Origin: Echiichthys vipera
Lineage: Eukaryota > Chordata > Actinopteri > Perciformes > Trachinidae
Assembly: GCA_963691815.1 (NCBI GenBank)
Contig: OY829645.1
Coordinates: 8,868,401 to 8,932,400, forward strand
Length of the DNA: 64,000 bases
Reading direction: 5' to 3'
Shown here: positions 1 through 13,859 of the stretch, in pieces
Position numbering within the stretch: the first letter of the stretch is position 1
Layout: each line of letters begins with the position of its first letter
Translations under genes and position numbers: made by a program
The notes under the pieces: generated by a model
The model's database searches: none
Told to the model about the DNA's origin: nothing
What the model saw: only the letters and a program-made list of their open reading frames with translations

Positions 1-2280
1 GTCTCAATTTTTCTGATGTTCTTGTGACTGATCTTTCATTGTCTGATCACTTCTGTGTTTTCTTTAATATTTCTTTAATTCCAGAGACACAAACAGAATC
101 AAAGAATGTCAAAAAGCACTACATCAATGAACATGCCAATGTACTCTTTAAAAATGCCATCTCCTCGCTACCACCTCTAAACCCATGCCATGCTGATGAT
201 CTTGTAAACAACTTTAATTCCAAAATTGTGAATATCATAGATGTCATTGCACCTGTTACAGTTAAAACAATTTCTGGTAAGCAAAAGGCACCCTGGAGAA
301 AAGCTGCTGTTGTAACAGCCCAGAGAAGAGAGTGCAGGAAGGCTGAACGAATCTGGCGAAATACAAAACTTCATATTCACCATGACATCTATAAAGAGAG
401 GCTCCAGGCCTACAATTTAGTCTTAAAAAGTGCTGGAGAAACATTCTTCTCCAATATCATAAACAGCAAAACTAATAAGGCCAAAACCCTATTTGCAACT
501 GTCGACAGACTGACCAACCCCCCAACACAAATACCAGCCGGACTCCATTCCACACAGAAATGCAATGAGTTTGCATTCTTTTATACTGATAAAATTGAAG
601 GCATCAGACGTGCCATCAATATCTCAAACAAAAAAGTAGGATCACCACCCCGTTTAGGCCAAAATTACACAGCAATGATGGCAAGCTTTAATGCCATAGA
701 CTCTAAAACTCTAGTGGAAACAGTGACCGATCTAAAGCCAAGCACCTGCTGTCTTGATGCTTTACCTACCAACTTCTTTAAGAATGTTTTTGACTGCCTA
801 TCAACAGACGTATTGTAAATAGTTAATAACTCTATTCAATCGGGCAATTTCCCAAAGGCCTTCAAAACTGCAGTCATTAAACCTCTTCTAAAAAAGCGGA
901 GCCTAGATGCCTCTATTATCAACAACTACAGACCAATTTCAAATCTACCATTCATAAGTAAAATAATATAGAAAGTTGTACTCCAACAACTAAATCACTT
1001 CTTGGATTCTACTAGCTGCCACAACAACCTCCAGTCAGGATTTCGACCTTTTCATAGCACCGAGACGGCCCTTATTAAAAATATAAATGACATCCGTCTT
1101 AACACATACTCTGGCAAAACTTCAGTATTAATGCTTTTGGACCTAAGTGCTGCATTTGACACTGTCGACCACTCAATACTTTTGGACAGGTTGGAAAACT
1201 GGGTGGGGCTCTCAAGGTTCAATCTTGGGGCCGACTTTATTTAATATCTATATGCTCCCACTAGGACAAATCATACAAAATAATAACATTGACCACCATT
1301 GCTATGCCGATGACATCCAAATCTATGAAGCGCTATCACCAAATGACTATCGCCCCATAGATCTACTGTGCCAGTGCATTGAACAAGTGAAACACTGGAT
1401 GTGCCAAAATTTCCTTCAACTAAATGAGGATAAAACTGAGATAATTGTTTGTGGTGCTAAGAAAGAAAGGTTTAAAGTCATCCAACACCTTCAATCACTG
1501 TCCCTGAAAACCTCAAATAAAGCCAGAAATCTTGGGGTTATTATGGATTCTGATTTACATTTCGACAGTCACATCAAATCAGTATCAAAATCGGCCTACT
1601 ATCACCTCAGAAATGTAACGACTTAGAAGGCTCATGTCAGCTCAAGACTTAGAAAAACTTGTCCATGCCTTTATTACCAGGAGGCTAGACGACTGTAATG
1701 GTCTCCTTGCAGGTCCTCCTCAGGCAGCTACAGCTCGTTCAGAACGCTGCTGCTAGAGTTCTAACAAAGACCAGAAAATGTGAGCACATTACACCAATTC
1801 TTAAGTCATTACACTGGCTTCCTGTACGTCAGAGAATTGATTTCAAAATCCTCCTGCTCAAATATAAATCACTACATGGTCTAGGGCCGAGGTATATCAC
1901 TGATAGGCTCCCACTACATAAGCCTTCTAGACCACTAAGATCCTCTGAGACCAATCTGTTAGTGGTTCGCAGAGTAAACTCAAATCAAGAGAAAGCATCT
2001 TTCAGTCATTATGCAACAAACAGCTGGAATAAACTTCCTGAAGATGTAAGACTTTCACCCACTCTGACCACTTTTAAAACTAGACTGAAAACTTTTATGT
2101 TCACCTTAGCTTTCTGCTAAATCTTCGCACTTTTAACGTCCGCACTGTTTCTATTATTGTCTATGTTTTTATTCTCTTTGTCTTTCTGTAATGCATTTTA
2201 ATTCATGACATGTTGTGCTGTGAAGCACTTTGAGTCTGCCTTGTGCATGAAAAGTGCTATACAAAAAAAGTTGCCTTGCC
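1..2280 (+). mobile_element. L2/Maui-type LINE, 5'-truncated and decayed
   Basis: This is the 3' part of a non-LTR retrotransposon of the teleost L2 kind. The left window edge cuts it inside the endonuclease domain, where an SDH motif is visible (about 42-50). The reverse transcriptase follows, then a C-terminal domain ending near 2120, a short 3' UTR, and the L2-like tail: an AAGCACTTTG-type segment, then GTGCTATAC and TTGCC repeats up to 2280. The element abuts the satellite array with no intervening unique DNA. Reading frames are broken by nonsense codons, a deletion and frameshifts, so it cannot be autonomous. L2 assignment rests on the RT motif style and the 3' tail; Rex1/CR1 relatives are less likely because of the TTGCC tail. 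Confidence 0.85.
24..2120 (+). pseudogene. broken ORF2 (endonuclease/reverse transcriptase) of the L2-type LINE
   Basis: The product would nick target DNA and reverse-transcribe the element's RNA. Frame 3 is open from 24, stops at 816-818, continues through the RT fingers (motif RPISNLP) to a second nonsense codon at 969-971, and reaches AFDTVDHS near 1155. Just after 1200 coding jumps to another frame at QGSILGP. The RT segment normally lying between these motifs is missing, so a deletion with frameshift is inferred. The catalytic YADD motif survives (about 1303-1314). That frame stops at 1624-1626, and two more frame changes lie between about 1615 and 1730 before the C-terminal portion ending at 2120. 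This is an old, inactive copy. Confidence 0.85.
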
Positions 2281-5200
2281 TTATTAAGTGCATAGTTATC
2301 TATCATTAAGTGCATAGTTATCTATCATTAAGTGCATAGTTATCTGTTAATAGGTGCATAGTTATCTGTTAATAAGTGCATAGTTAACTCTTATTAAGTG
2401 CATAGTTATCTGTTAATAAGTGCATAGTTATCTGTTAATAAGTGCATAGTTATTAAGTGCATAGTTAACTATTAATAAGTGCACAATTATCTGTTAATAA
2501 GTGCATAGTTATCTGTTAATAAGTGCATAGTTATCTAATAATAAGTGCATAGTTATCTGTTAATAAGTGCATAGTTATCTGTTAATAAGTGCAGAGTTAT
2601 CTCTTAATAAGTTCATAGTTAACTGTTAATAAGTGCATAGTTATATATTATAAGTGCATAGTTTTTAAGTGCACAGTTATCTGTTAATAAGTTCATAGTT
2701 AACTGTTAATAAGTGCATAGTTATCTGTTAATAAGTGCATAATTTCTATTAATAAGTGCAGTTATCTGTTAATAAGTGCATAGTTATCTGTTAATAAGTG
2801 CATAGTTTTTAAGTGCATAGTTATTTGTTAATAAGTGCATAGTTGTCTGTTATTAAGTGCACAGTTATCTGTTAATAAGTGCATAGTTATCTGTTAATAA
2901 GTGCATAGTTAACTGTTAATAAGTGCATAGTTAACTGTTAATAAGTGCATAGTTTATAAGTACATAGTTAACTGTTAATAAGTGCATAGTTATCTGTTAA
3001 TAAGTGCATAGTCATCTGTTAATAAGTGCATAGTTATCTGTTAATAAGTGCATAGTTATCTGTTAATAAGTGCATAGTTATTAAGTGTATAGTTAACTAT
3101 TAATAAGTGCACAATTATCTGTTAATAAGTGCATAGTTATTAAGTGCATAGTTAACTCTTAATAAGTTCATAGTTATGTGTTAATAAGTGCATAGTTAAC
3201 TGTTAAAAAGTGCATAGTTATCTGTAAATAAGTGCATAGTTATCAGTTAATAAGTGCATAGTTATATGTTTATAAGTGCATAGTTATCTTTAAATAAGTG
3301 CATAGTTATCTAATAATAAGTGCATAGTTATCTATTATTAAGTGCATAGTTAACTGTTAATAAGTGCATAGTTATCTGTAAATAAGTGCATAGTTATCAG
3401 TTAATAAGTGCATAGTTATCTGTTAATAAGTGCATAGTTATCTGTTGATAAGTGCATAGTTAACTATTAATAAGTGCATAGTTAACTATTAATAAGTGCA
3501 TAGTTAACTCTTAATAAGTGCATAGTTATCTGTTAATAAGTGCATAGTTAACTATTAATAAGTGCATAGTTATCTGTTAATAAGTGCATAGTTAACTATT
3601 AATAAGTGCATAGTTATCTGTTAATAAGTGCATAGTTATCTGTTAATGAGTGCATAGTTATCTGTTATTAAGTGCATAATTATCTGTTAATAAGTGCATA
3701 GTTATCTGTTTATAAGTGCATAGTTATCTGTTAATAAGTGCATAGTTTTTAAGTGCATATTTATCTATGAATAATATCATAGTTATATGTTAATAAGTGC
3801 ATAGTTTATAAGTGCATAGTTAACTGTTAATAAGTGCATAGTTATCTGTTAATATGTTCATAGTTAACTCTTAATAAGTGCACAATTATCTGTTAATAAG
3901 TGCATAGTTATCTGTTAATAAGTTCATAGTTATCTAATAATATGTGCATAGTTATCTGTTAATAAGTGCATAGTTACCTATTAATAAGTTCATAGTTATC
4001 TGTTAATAAGTTCATAGTTATCTGTTAATAAGTGCACAGTTATCTGTTAATAAGTGCAAAGTTATCTATTAATAAGTGCATAGTTATCTATTAATAAGTG
4101 CATAGTTATATATTAATAAGTGCATAGTTGTCTGTTATTAAGTGCATAGTTATCTGTTATTAAGTGCATAGTTATTAAGTGCATAGTTATGTGTTAATAA
4201 GTGCATAGTTATGTGTTAATAAGTGCATAGTTATCTGTTATTAAGTGCATAGTTAACTGTTAATAAGTGCATAGTTATCTGTTAATAAGTGCATAGTTAA
4301 CTATTAATAAGTGCACAATTATCTGTTAATAAGTGCATAGTTATCAGTTAATAAGTGCATAGTTATCTGTTAATAAGTGCATAGTTATCTGTTAATAAGT
4401 GCATAGTTATCTGTTTACAAGTTCATAGTTAACTCTTAATAAGTGCATAGTTAACTATTAATAAGTGCACAATTATCTGTTAATAAGTGCATAGTTAACT
4501 GTTAATAAGTGCACAGTTATCTGTTAATAAGTTCATAGTTAACTGTTAATAAGTGCACAGTTATCTGTTAATAAGTTCATAGTTATCTGTTAATAAGTGC
4601 ACAGTTATCTGTTAATAAGTGCATAGTTGACTCTTATTAAGTGCATAGTTATCTGTTTATAAGTGCATAGTTATTTGTTAATGAGTGCATAGTTATCTGT
4701 TAATAAGTGCATAGTTATCTTTTAATAAGTGCATAGTTATCTGTTAATAAGTGCATAGTTATCTGTTAATAAGTGCATAGTTATCTGTTAATAAGTGCAT
4801 AGTTATCTGTTAATAAGTGCATAGTTATCTGTTAATAAGTGCATAGTTATCTTTTAATAAGTGCATAGTTACCTATTAATAAGTTCATAGTTAACTCTTA
4901 ATAAGTGCATAGTTAACTATTAATAAGTGCACAATTATCTGTTAATAAGTGCATATTTATCAGTTAATAAGTTCATAGTTATCAGTTAATAAGTGCATAG
5001 TTATCTGTTAATAAGTGCATAGTTATCTATTAATAAGTGCATAGTTATCTGTTATTAAGTGCATAGTTATCTGTTAATAAGTGCACAGTTATCTGTTAAT
5101 AAGTTCATAGTTAACTGTTAATAAGTGCACAGTTATCTGTTAATAAGTTCATAGTTATCTGTTAATAAGTGCACAGTTATCTGTTAATAAGTGCATAGTT

Positions 5201-6339
5201 GACTCTTATTAAGTGCATAGTTATCTGTTTATAAGTGCATAGTTATCTTTTAATAAGTGCATAGTTACCTATTAATAAGTTCATAGTTAACTCTTAATAA
5301 GTGCATAGTTAACTATTAATAAGTGCACAATTATCTGTTAATAAGTGCATATTTATCAGTTAATAAGTTCATAGTTATCAGTTAATAAGTGCATAGTTAT
5401 CTGTTAATAAGTGCATAGTTATCTATTAATAAGTGCATAGTTATCTATTAATAAGTGCATAGTTATCTATTATTAAGTGCATAGTTATCTGTTAATAAGT
5501 GCACAGTTATCTGTTAATAAGTTTATAGTTATCTGTTAATAAGTGCATAGTTATCTATTATTAAGTGCATAGTTATCTGTTAATAAGTGCATAGTTATCT
5601 TTTAATGAGTGCATAGTTAACTATTAATAAGTGCATAGTTATTTGTTAATGAGTGCATAGTTATCTGTTAATAAGTGCATAGTTATCTTTTAATAAGTGC
5701 ATAGTTAACTATTAATAAGTGCATAGTTATCTTTTAATAAGTGCATAGTTAACTGTTAATAAGTGCACAGTTATCTGTTAATAAGTGCATAGTTATCTGT
5801 AAATAAGTGCATAGTTATCTTTTAATAAGTGCATAGTTAACTGTTAATAAGTGCACAGTTATCTGTTAATAAGTTCATAGTTATCTGTTAATAAGTGCAC
5901 AGTTATCTGTTAATAAGTGCATAGTTGACTCTTATTAAGTGCATAGTTATCTGTTTATAAGTGCATAGTTATTTGTTAATGAGTGCATAGTTATCTGTTA
6001 ATAAGTGCATAGTTATCTTTTAATAAGTGCATAGTTATCTGTTAATAAGTGCATTGTTATCTGTTAATAAGTGCATAGTTATCTGTTAATAAGTGCATAG
6101 TTATCTTTTAATAAGTGCATAGTTACCTATTAATAAGTTCATAGTTAACTCTTAATAAGTGCATAGTTAACTATTAATAAGTGCACAATTATCTGTTAAT
6201 AAGTGCATATTTATCAGTTAATAAGTTCATAGTTATCAGTTAATAAGTGCATAGTTATCTGTTAATAAGTGCATAGTTATCTATTAATAAGTGCATAGTT
6301 ATCTATTAATAAGTGCATAGTTATCTGTTAATAAGTGCA

Positions 6340-8840
6340 TAGTTATCTTTTAATAAGTTTATAGTTATCTGTTAATAAGTGCATAGTTATCTGTTAATAA
6401 GTGCATAGTTATCTTTTAATAAGTGCATAGTTAACTATTAATAAGTGCATAGTTATCTGTTAATAAGTGCATAGTTATCTGTAAATAAGTGCATAGTTAA
6501 CTGTTAATAAGTGTACAGTTATCTGTTAATAAGTTCATAGTTATCAGTTAATAAGTGCATAGTTATCTGTTAATAAGTGCATAGTTATCTAATAATATGT
6601 GCGTAGTTATCTGTTAATAAGTGCATAGTTATCATTTAATAAGTGCATAGTTATCTGTTAATAAGTGCATAGTTTATAAGTACATAGTTATCTCAAAATA
6701 AGTGCATAGTCATCTGTTAATAAGTGCATAGTTATCTGTTAATAAGTGCATAGTTATTAAGTGCATAGTTATGTGTTAATAAGTGCATAGTTATCTGTTA
6801 TTAAGTGCATAGTTAACTGTTATTAAGTGCATAGTTATCTGTTAATAAGTGCATAGTTATCTGTTTATAAGTTCATAGTTAACTCTTAATAAGTGCATAG
6901 TTAACTATTAATAAGTGCACAATTATCTGTTAATAAGTGCATAGTTAACTGTTAATAAGTGCATAGTTATCTAATAATATGTGCGTAGTTATCTGTTAAT
7001 AAGTTCATAGTTATCTGTTAATAAGTGCACAGTTATCTGTTAATAAGTTCATAGTTATCTGTTAATAAGTGCATATTTCTTAAGTGCATAGTTATCTGTT
7101 AATAAGTGCATAGTTATCTGTTAATAAGTGCATAGTTATCTGTTAATAAGTTCATAGTTATCTGTTAATAAGTGCATAGTTATCTGTTAATAAGTGCATA
7201 GTTATCTTTTAATAAGTGCATAGTTACCTATTAATAAGTTCATAGTTAACTATTAATAAGTGCACAATTATCTGTTAATAAGTGCATATTTATCAGTTAA
7301 TAAGTTCATAGTTATCAGTTAATAAGTGCATAGTTATCTGTTAATAAGTGCATAGTTAACTGTTAATAAGTGCATAGTTATCTATTAATATGTGCATAGT
7401 TATCTGTTAATAAGTGCATAGTTATCTATTAATAAGTGCATAGTTATCTGTTAATAAGTACATAGTTATCTGTTAATAAGTGCATAGTTAACTTTTAATA
7501 TGTGCATAGTTATCTATTAATATGTGCATAGTCATCTGTTAATAAGTGCATAGTTATCTGTTAATAAGTTTATAGTTATCTGTTAATAAGTGCATAGTTA
7601 TCTGTTAATAAGTGCATAGTTATCTTTTAATAAGTGCATAGTTAACTATTAATAAGTGCATAGTTATCTTTTAATAAGTGCATAGTTAACTGTTAATAAG
7701 TGTACAGTTATCTGTTAATAAGTTCATAGTTATCAGTTAATAAGTGCATAGTTATCTGTTAATAAGTGCATAGTTATCTAATAATATGTGCGTAGTTATC
7801 TGTTAATAAGTGCATAGTTATCATTTAATAAGTGCATAGTTATCTGTTAATAAGTGCATAGTTTATAAGTACATAGTTATCTCAAAATAAGTGCATAGTC
7901 ATCTGTTAATAAGTGCATAGTTATCTGTTAATAAGTGCATAGTTATTAAGTGCATAGTTATGTGTTAATAAGTGCATAGTTATCTGTTATTAAGTGCATA
8001 GTTAACTGTTATTAAGTGCATAGTTATCTGTTAATAAGTGCATAGTTATCTGTTTATAAGTTCATAGTTAACTCTTAATAAGTGCATAGTTAACTATTAA
8101 TAAGTGCACAATTATCTGTTAATAAGTGCATATTTATCTGTTAATAAGTGCATAGTTATCTGTTTATAAGTTCATAGTTAACTCTTAATAAGTGCATAGT
8201 TAACTATTAATAAGTGCACAATTATCTGTTAATAAGTGCATAGTTAACTGTTAATAAGTGCATAGTTATCTAATAATATGTGCGTAGTTATCTGTTAATA
8301 AGTTCATAGTTATCTGTTAATAAGTGCACAGTTATCTGTTAATAAGTTCATAGTTATCTGTTAATAAGTGCATATTTCTTAAGTGCATAGTTATCTGTTA
8401 ATAAGTGCATAGTTATCTGTTAATAAGTGCATAGTTATCTGTTAATAAGTTCATAGTTATCTGTTAATAAGTGCATAGTTATCTGTTAATAAGTGCATAG
8501 TTATCTTTTAATAAGTGCATAGTTACCTATTAATAAGTTCATAGTTAACTATTAATAAGTGCACAATTATCTGTTAATAAGTGCATATTTATCAGTTAAT
8601 AAGTTCATAGTTATCAGTTAATAAGTGCATAGTTATCTGTTAATAAGTGCATAGTTAACTGTTAATAAGTGCATAGTTATCTATTAATATGTGCATAGTT
8701 ATCTGTTAATAAGTGCATAGTTATCTATTAATAAGTGCATAGTTATCTGTTAATAAGTACATAGTTATCTGTTAATAAGTGCATAGTTAACTTTTAATAT
8801 GTGCATAGTTATCTATTAATATGTGCATAGTCATCTGTTA
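6340..8840. repeat. 1.2-1.3 kb higher-order duplication inside the satellite
   Basis: About 6340-7540 is repeated almost monomer for monomer at about 7550-8840. Diagnostic markers recur in order: the rare GTGCGTAG monomer at 6601 and 6983 returns at 7790 and 8282; the ATATTTCTTAAG short monomer near 7073 returns near 8372; AGTCATCTG near 7530 returns near 8829. The offset is 1,189 bp on the left and 1,299 bp on the right. The 110-bp difference is an extra five-monomer duplication (8051 versus 8161). Confidence 0.9.
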
Positions 8841-11800
8841 ATAAGTGCATAGTTAACTCTTATTAAGTGCATAGTTATCTATTAATAAGTTCATAGTTAT
8901 CTGTTAATATGTGCATAGTTAACTGTTAATAAGTGCACAGTTATCTGTTAATAAGTGCAAAGTTATCTATTAATAAGTGCATAGTTATCTATTAATAAGT
9001 GCATAGTTATATATTAATAAGTGCATAGTTGTCTGTTATTAAGTGCATAGTTATCTGTTATTAAGTGCATAGTTATGTGTTAATAAGTGCATAGTTATGT
9101 GTTAATAAGTGCATAGTTATCTGTTATTAAGTGCATAGTTAACTGTTAATAAGTGCATAGTTATCTGTTAATAAGTGCATAGTTATCTGTTTATAAGTTC
9201 ATAGTTAACTCTTAATAAGTGCACAATTATCTGTTAATAAGTGCATAGTTAACTATTAATAAGTGCACAATTATCTGTTAATAAGTGCATAGTTATCAGT
9301 TAATAAGTGCATAGTTATCTGTTAATAAGTGCATAGTTATCTGTTTATAAGTTCATAGTTAACTCTTAATAAGTGCATAGTTAACTATTAATAAGTGCAC
9401 AATTATCTGTTAATAAGTGCATAGTTATCTGTTAATAAGTGCATAGTTATCTGTTAATAAGTGCATAGTTATCTGTTATTAAGTGCATAGTTATCTGTTA
9501 ATAAGTGCATAGTTATCTGTTAATAAGTGCATAGTTATCTTTTAATAAGTTCATAGTTATCAGTTAATAAGTGCACAGTTATCTGTTAATAAGTTCATAG
9601 TTAACTGTTAATAAGTGCACAGTTATCTGTTAATAAGTTCATAGTTATCTGTTATTAAGTGCATAGTTATCTGTTAATAAGTGCATAGTTATCTGTTAAT
9701 AAGTTCATAGTTATCTGTTATTAAGTGCATAGTTATCTGTTAATAAGTGCATAGTTATCTGTTAATAAGTGCATAGTTATCTATTAATAAGTGCATAGTT
9801 ATCTATTAATAAGTGCACAATTATCTGTTAATAAGTTTATAGTTATCTGTTAATAAGTGCATAGTTATCTATTATTAAGTGCATAGTTATCTGTTAATAA
9901 GTGCATAGTTATCTTTTAATAAGTGCATAGTTAACTATTAATAAGTGCATAGTTATCTGTTAATAAGTGCATAGTTATCTGTTAATAAGTGCATAGTTAT
10001 CTGTTAATAAGTGTACAGTTATCTGTTAATAAGTTCATAGTTATCAGTTAATAAGTGCATAGTTATCTGTTAATAAGTGCATAGTTATCTGTTAATAAGT
10101 TCATAGTTAACTGTTAATAAGTGCATAGTTATCTGTTAATAAGTGCATAGTTATCTGTTAATAAGTTCATAGTTAACTGTTAATAAGTGCATAGTTATCT
10201 GTTAATAAGTGCATAGTTATCTAATAATATGTGCGTAGTTATCTGTTAATAAGTGCATAGTTATCATTTAATAAGTGCATAGTTATCTGTTAATAAGTGC
10301 ATAGTTATCTGTTAATAAGTGCATAGTTATCTGTTAATAAGTGCATAGTTAACTGTTAATAAGTGCACAGTTATCTGTTAATAAGTTCATAGTTATCTGT
10401 TATTAAGTGCATAGTTATCTGTTAATAAGTGCATAGTTATCTGTTAATAAGTGCATAGTTATCTGTTAATAAGTGCATAGTTATCTTTTAATAAGTTCAT
10501 AGTTATCTTTTAATAAGTTCATAGTTATCTTTTAATAAGTGCATAGTTAACTATTAATAAGTGCATAGTTATCTGTTAATAAGTTCATAGTTAACTGTTA
10601 ATAAGTGCATAGTTATCTGTTAATAAGTGCACAGTTATCTGTTAATAAGTTCATAGTTATCTGTTAATAAGTGCATAGTTAACTGTTAATAAGTTCATAG
10701 TTATCTGTTAATAAGTGCATAGTTAACTGTTAATAAGTGCATAGTTATCTATTATTAAGTGCATAGTTATCTGTTAATAAGTGCATAGTTATCTGTTAAT
10801 AAGTGCACAGTTATCTGTTAATAAGTTTATAGTTATCTGTTAATAAGTGCATAGTTATCTGTTAATAAGTGCATAGTTATCTGTTAATAAGTGCATAGTT
10901 ATTTGTTAATGAGTGCATAGTTATCTTTTAATAAGTGCACAGTTATCTGTTAATAAGTGCATAGTTATCTGTTAATAAGTGCATAGTTATCTGTTAATAA
11001 GTGCATAGTTATCTGTTAATAAGTGCATAGTTATCTTTTAATAAGTGCACAGTTATCTGTTAATAAGTGCATAGTTAACTGTTAATAAGTGCATAGTTAT
11101 CTGTTAATAAGTGCATAGTTATCTGTTAATAAGTGCATAGTTAACTGTTAATAAGTGCATAGTTTTCTGTTAATAAGTGCATAGTTATCTGTTAATAAGT
11201 GCATAGTTATCTGTTAATAAGTGCATAGTTTTCTGTTAATAAGTGCATAGTTAACTATTAATAAGTGCATAGTTATCTGTTAATAAGTGCATAGTTATCT
11301 GTTAATAAGTGCATAGTTATCTGTTAATAAGTGCACAGTTATCTGTTAATAAGTTCATAGTTATCTGTTAATAAGTGCACAGTTATCTGTTAATAAGTGC
11401 ATAGTTAACTGTTAATAAGTGCATAGTTATCTGTTAATAAGTTCATAGTTATCTGTTAATAAGTTCATAGTTATCTGTTAATAAGTTCATAGTTAACTGT
11501 TAATAAGTGCATAGTTATCTTTTAATAAGTGCATAGTTATCTGTTAATAAGTGCATAGTTATCTGTTAATAAGTGCATAGTTTTCTGTTAATAAGTTCAT
11601 AGTTATCTGTTATTAAGTGCATAGTTATCTGTTAATAAGTGCATAGTTTTCTGTTAATAAGTGCATAGTTAACTATTAATAAGTGCATAGTTATCTGTTA
11701 ATAAGTGCATAGTTAACTGTTAATAAGTTCATAGTTATCTGTTAATAAGTGCATAGTTATTTATTAATATGTGCATAGTTATCTGTTAATAAGTGCATAG

Positions 11801-12619
11801 TTATCTGTTAATAAGTGCATAGTTAACTATTAATAAGTGCATAGTTATCTATTATTAAGTGCATAGTTATCTGTTAATAAGTGCATAGTTATCTGTTAAT
11901 AAGTGCATAGTTATCTTTTAATAAGTGCATAGTTAACTATTATTAAGTGCATAGTTATCTGTTAATGAGTGCATAGTTATCTGTTAATAAGTGCATAGTT
12001 ATCTTTTAATAAGTGCATAGTTACCTATTAATAAGTTCATAGTTAACTCTTAATAAGTGCACAATTATCTGTTAATAAGTGCATAGTTATCTGTTAATAA
12101 GTTCATAGTTTTCTGTTAATATGTGCATAGTTATCTGTTAATAAGTGCACAGTTATCTGTTAATAAGTTCATAGTTATCTGTTAATAAGTGCATAGTTAT
12201 CTGTTAATAAGTGCACAGTTATCTGTTAATAAGTTTATAGTTATCTGTTAATAAGTGCACAGTTATCTGTTAATAAGTTCATAGTTATCTGTTAATAAGT
12301 GCATAGTTATCTGTTAATAAGTGCATAGTTATTTGTTAATGAGTGCATAGTTATCTTTTAATAAGTGCACAGTTATCTGTTAATAAGTTCATAGTTATCA
12401 GTTAATAAGTGCATAGTTATCTGTTAATAAGTTCATAGTTATCTGTTAATAAGTTCATAGTTATCAGTTAATAAGTGCATAGTTATCTGTTAATAAGTTC
12501 ATAGTTATCTGTTAATAAGTGCATAGTTATCTGTTAATAAGTGCATAGTTATCTGTTAATAAGTGCATAGTTATCTGTTAATAAGTGTACAGTTATCTGT
12601 TAATAAGTTCATAGTTTAT

Positions 12620-13330
12620 AAGTGCATAGTTATCTGTTAATAAGTGCATAGTTATCTGTTAATAAGTGCATAGTTATCTGATAATAAGTGCATAGTTATC
12701 TTTTAATAAGTGCATAGTTATCTGTTAATAAGTGCATAGTTATCTGTTAATAAGTGCATAGTTATCTGTTAATAAGTGCATAGTTTTCTGTTAATAAGTG
12801 CAGTTATCTGTTAATAAGTGCATAGTTAACTGTTAATAAGTGCATAGTTAACTGTTAATAAGTGCATAGTTATCTGTTAATAAGTGCATAGTTTTCTGTT
12901 AATAAGTGCATAGTTATCTGTTAATAAGTGCATAGTTATCTGTTAATAAGTGTACAGTTATCTGTTAATAAGTGCATAGTTATCTGTTAATAAGTGCATA
13001 GTTATCTGTTAATAAGTGCATAGTTATCTGATAATAAGTGCATAGTTATCTTTTAATAAGTGCATAGTTATCTGTTAATAAGTGCATAGTTATCTGTTAA
13101 TAAGTGCATAGTTATCTGTTAATAAGTGCATAGTTTTCTGTTAATAAGTGCAGTTATCTGTTAATAAGTGCATAGTTAACTGTTAATAAGTGCATAGTTA
13201 ACTGTTAATAAGTGCATAGTTATCTGTTAATAAGTGCATAGTTTTCTGTTAATAAGTGCATAGTTATCTGTTAATAAGTGCATAGTTATCTGTTAATAAG
13301 TGTACAGTTATCTGTTAATAAGTTCATAGT
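12620..13330. repeat. 350-bp tandem duplication inside the satellite
   Basis: The block starting near 12640 is repeated from near 12990. The marker TATCTGATAATAAG occurs at about 12673 and 13023, and each copy contains one 20-bp short unit (GTGCAGTTATC). The offset of 350 bp equals 16 monomers minus 2 bp, as expected from that short unit. Confidence 0.85.
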
Positions 13331-13859
13331 TTATAAGTGCATAGTTATCTGTTAATAAGTGCATAGTTATCTTTTAATAAGTGCACAGTTATCTGTTAAT
13401 AAGTTCATAGTTAACTGTTAATAAGTGCAGATATCTGTTAATAAGTGCATAGTTAACTGTTAATAAGTGCATAGTTATCTGTTAATAAGTGCATAGTTTT
13501 CTGTTAATAAGTTCATAGTTAACTGTTAATAATTGCATAGTTATCTTTTAATAAGTGCATAGTTATCTGTTAATAAGTGCATAGTTATCTGTTAATAAGT
13601 GCATAGTTATCTGTTAATAAGTGCATAGTTTTCTGTTAATAAGTGCATAGTTAACTATTAATAAGTGCATAGTTATCTGTTAATAAGTGCATAGTTATCT
13701 TTTAATAAGTTCATAGTTATCTGTTTATAAGTGCATAGTTAACTGTTAATAAGTGCATAGTTAACTCTTAATAAGTGCATAGTTAACTATTAATAAGTGC
13801 ATAGTTAACTATTAATAAGTGCATAGTTTTCTGTTAATAAGTGCATAGTTATCTGTTAA

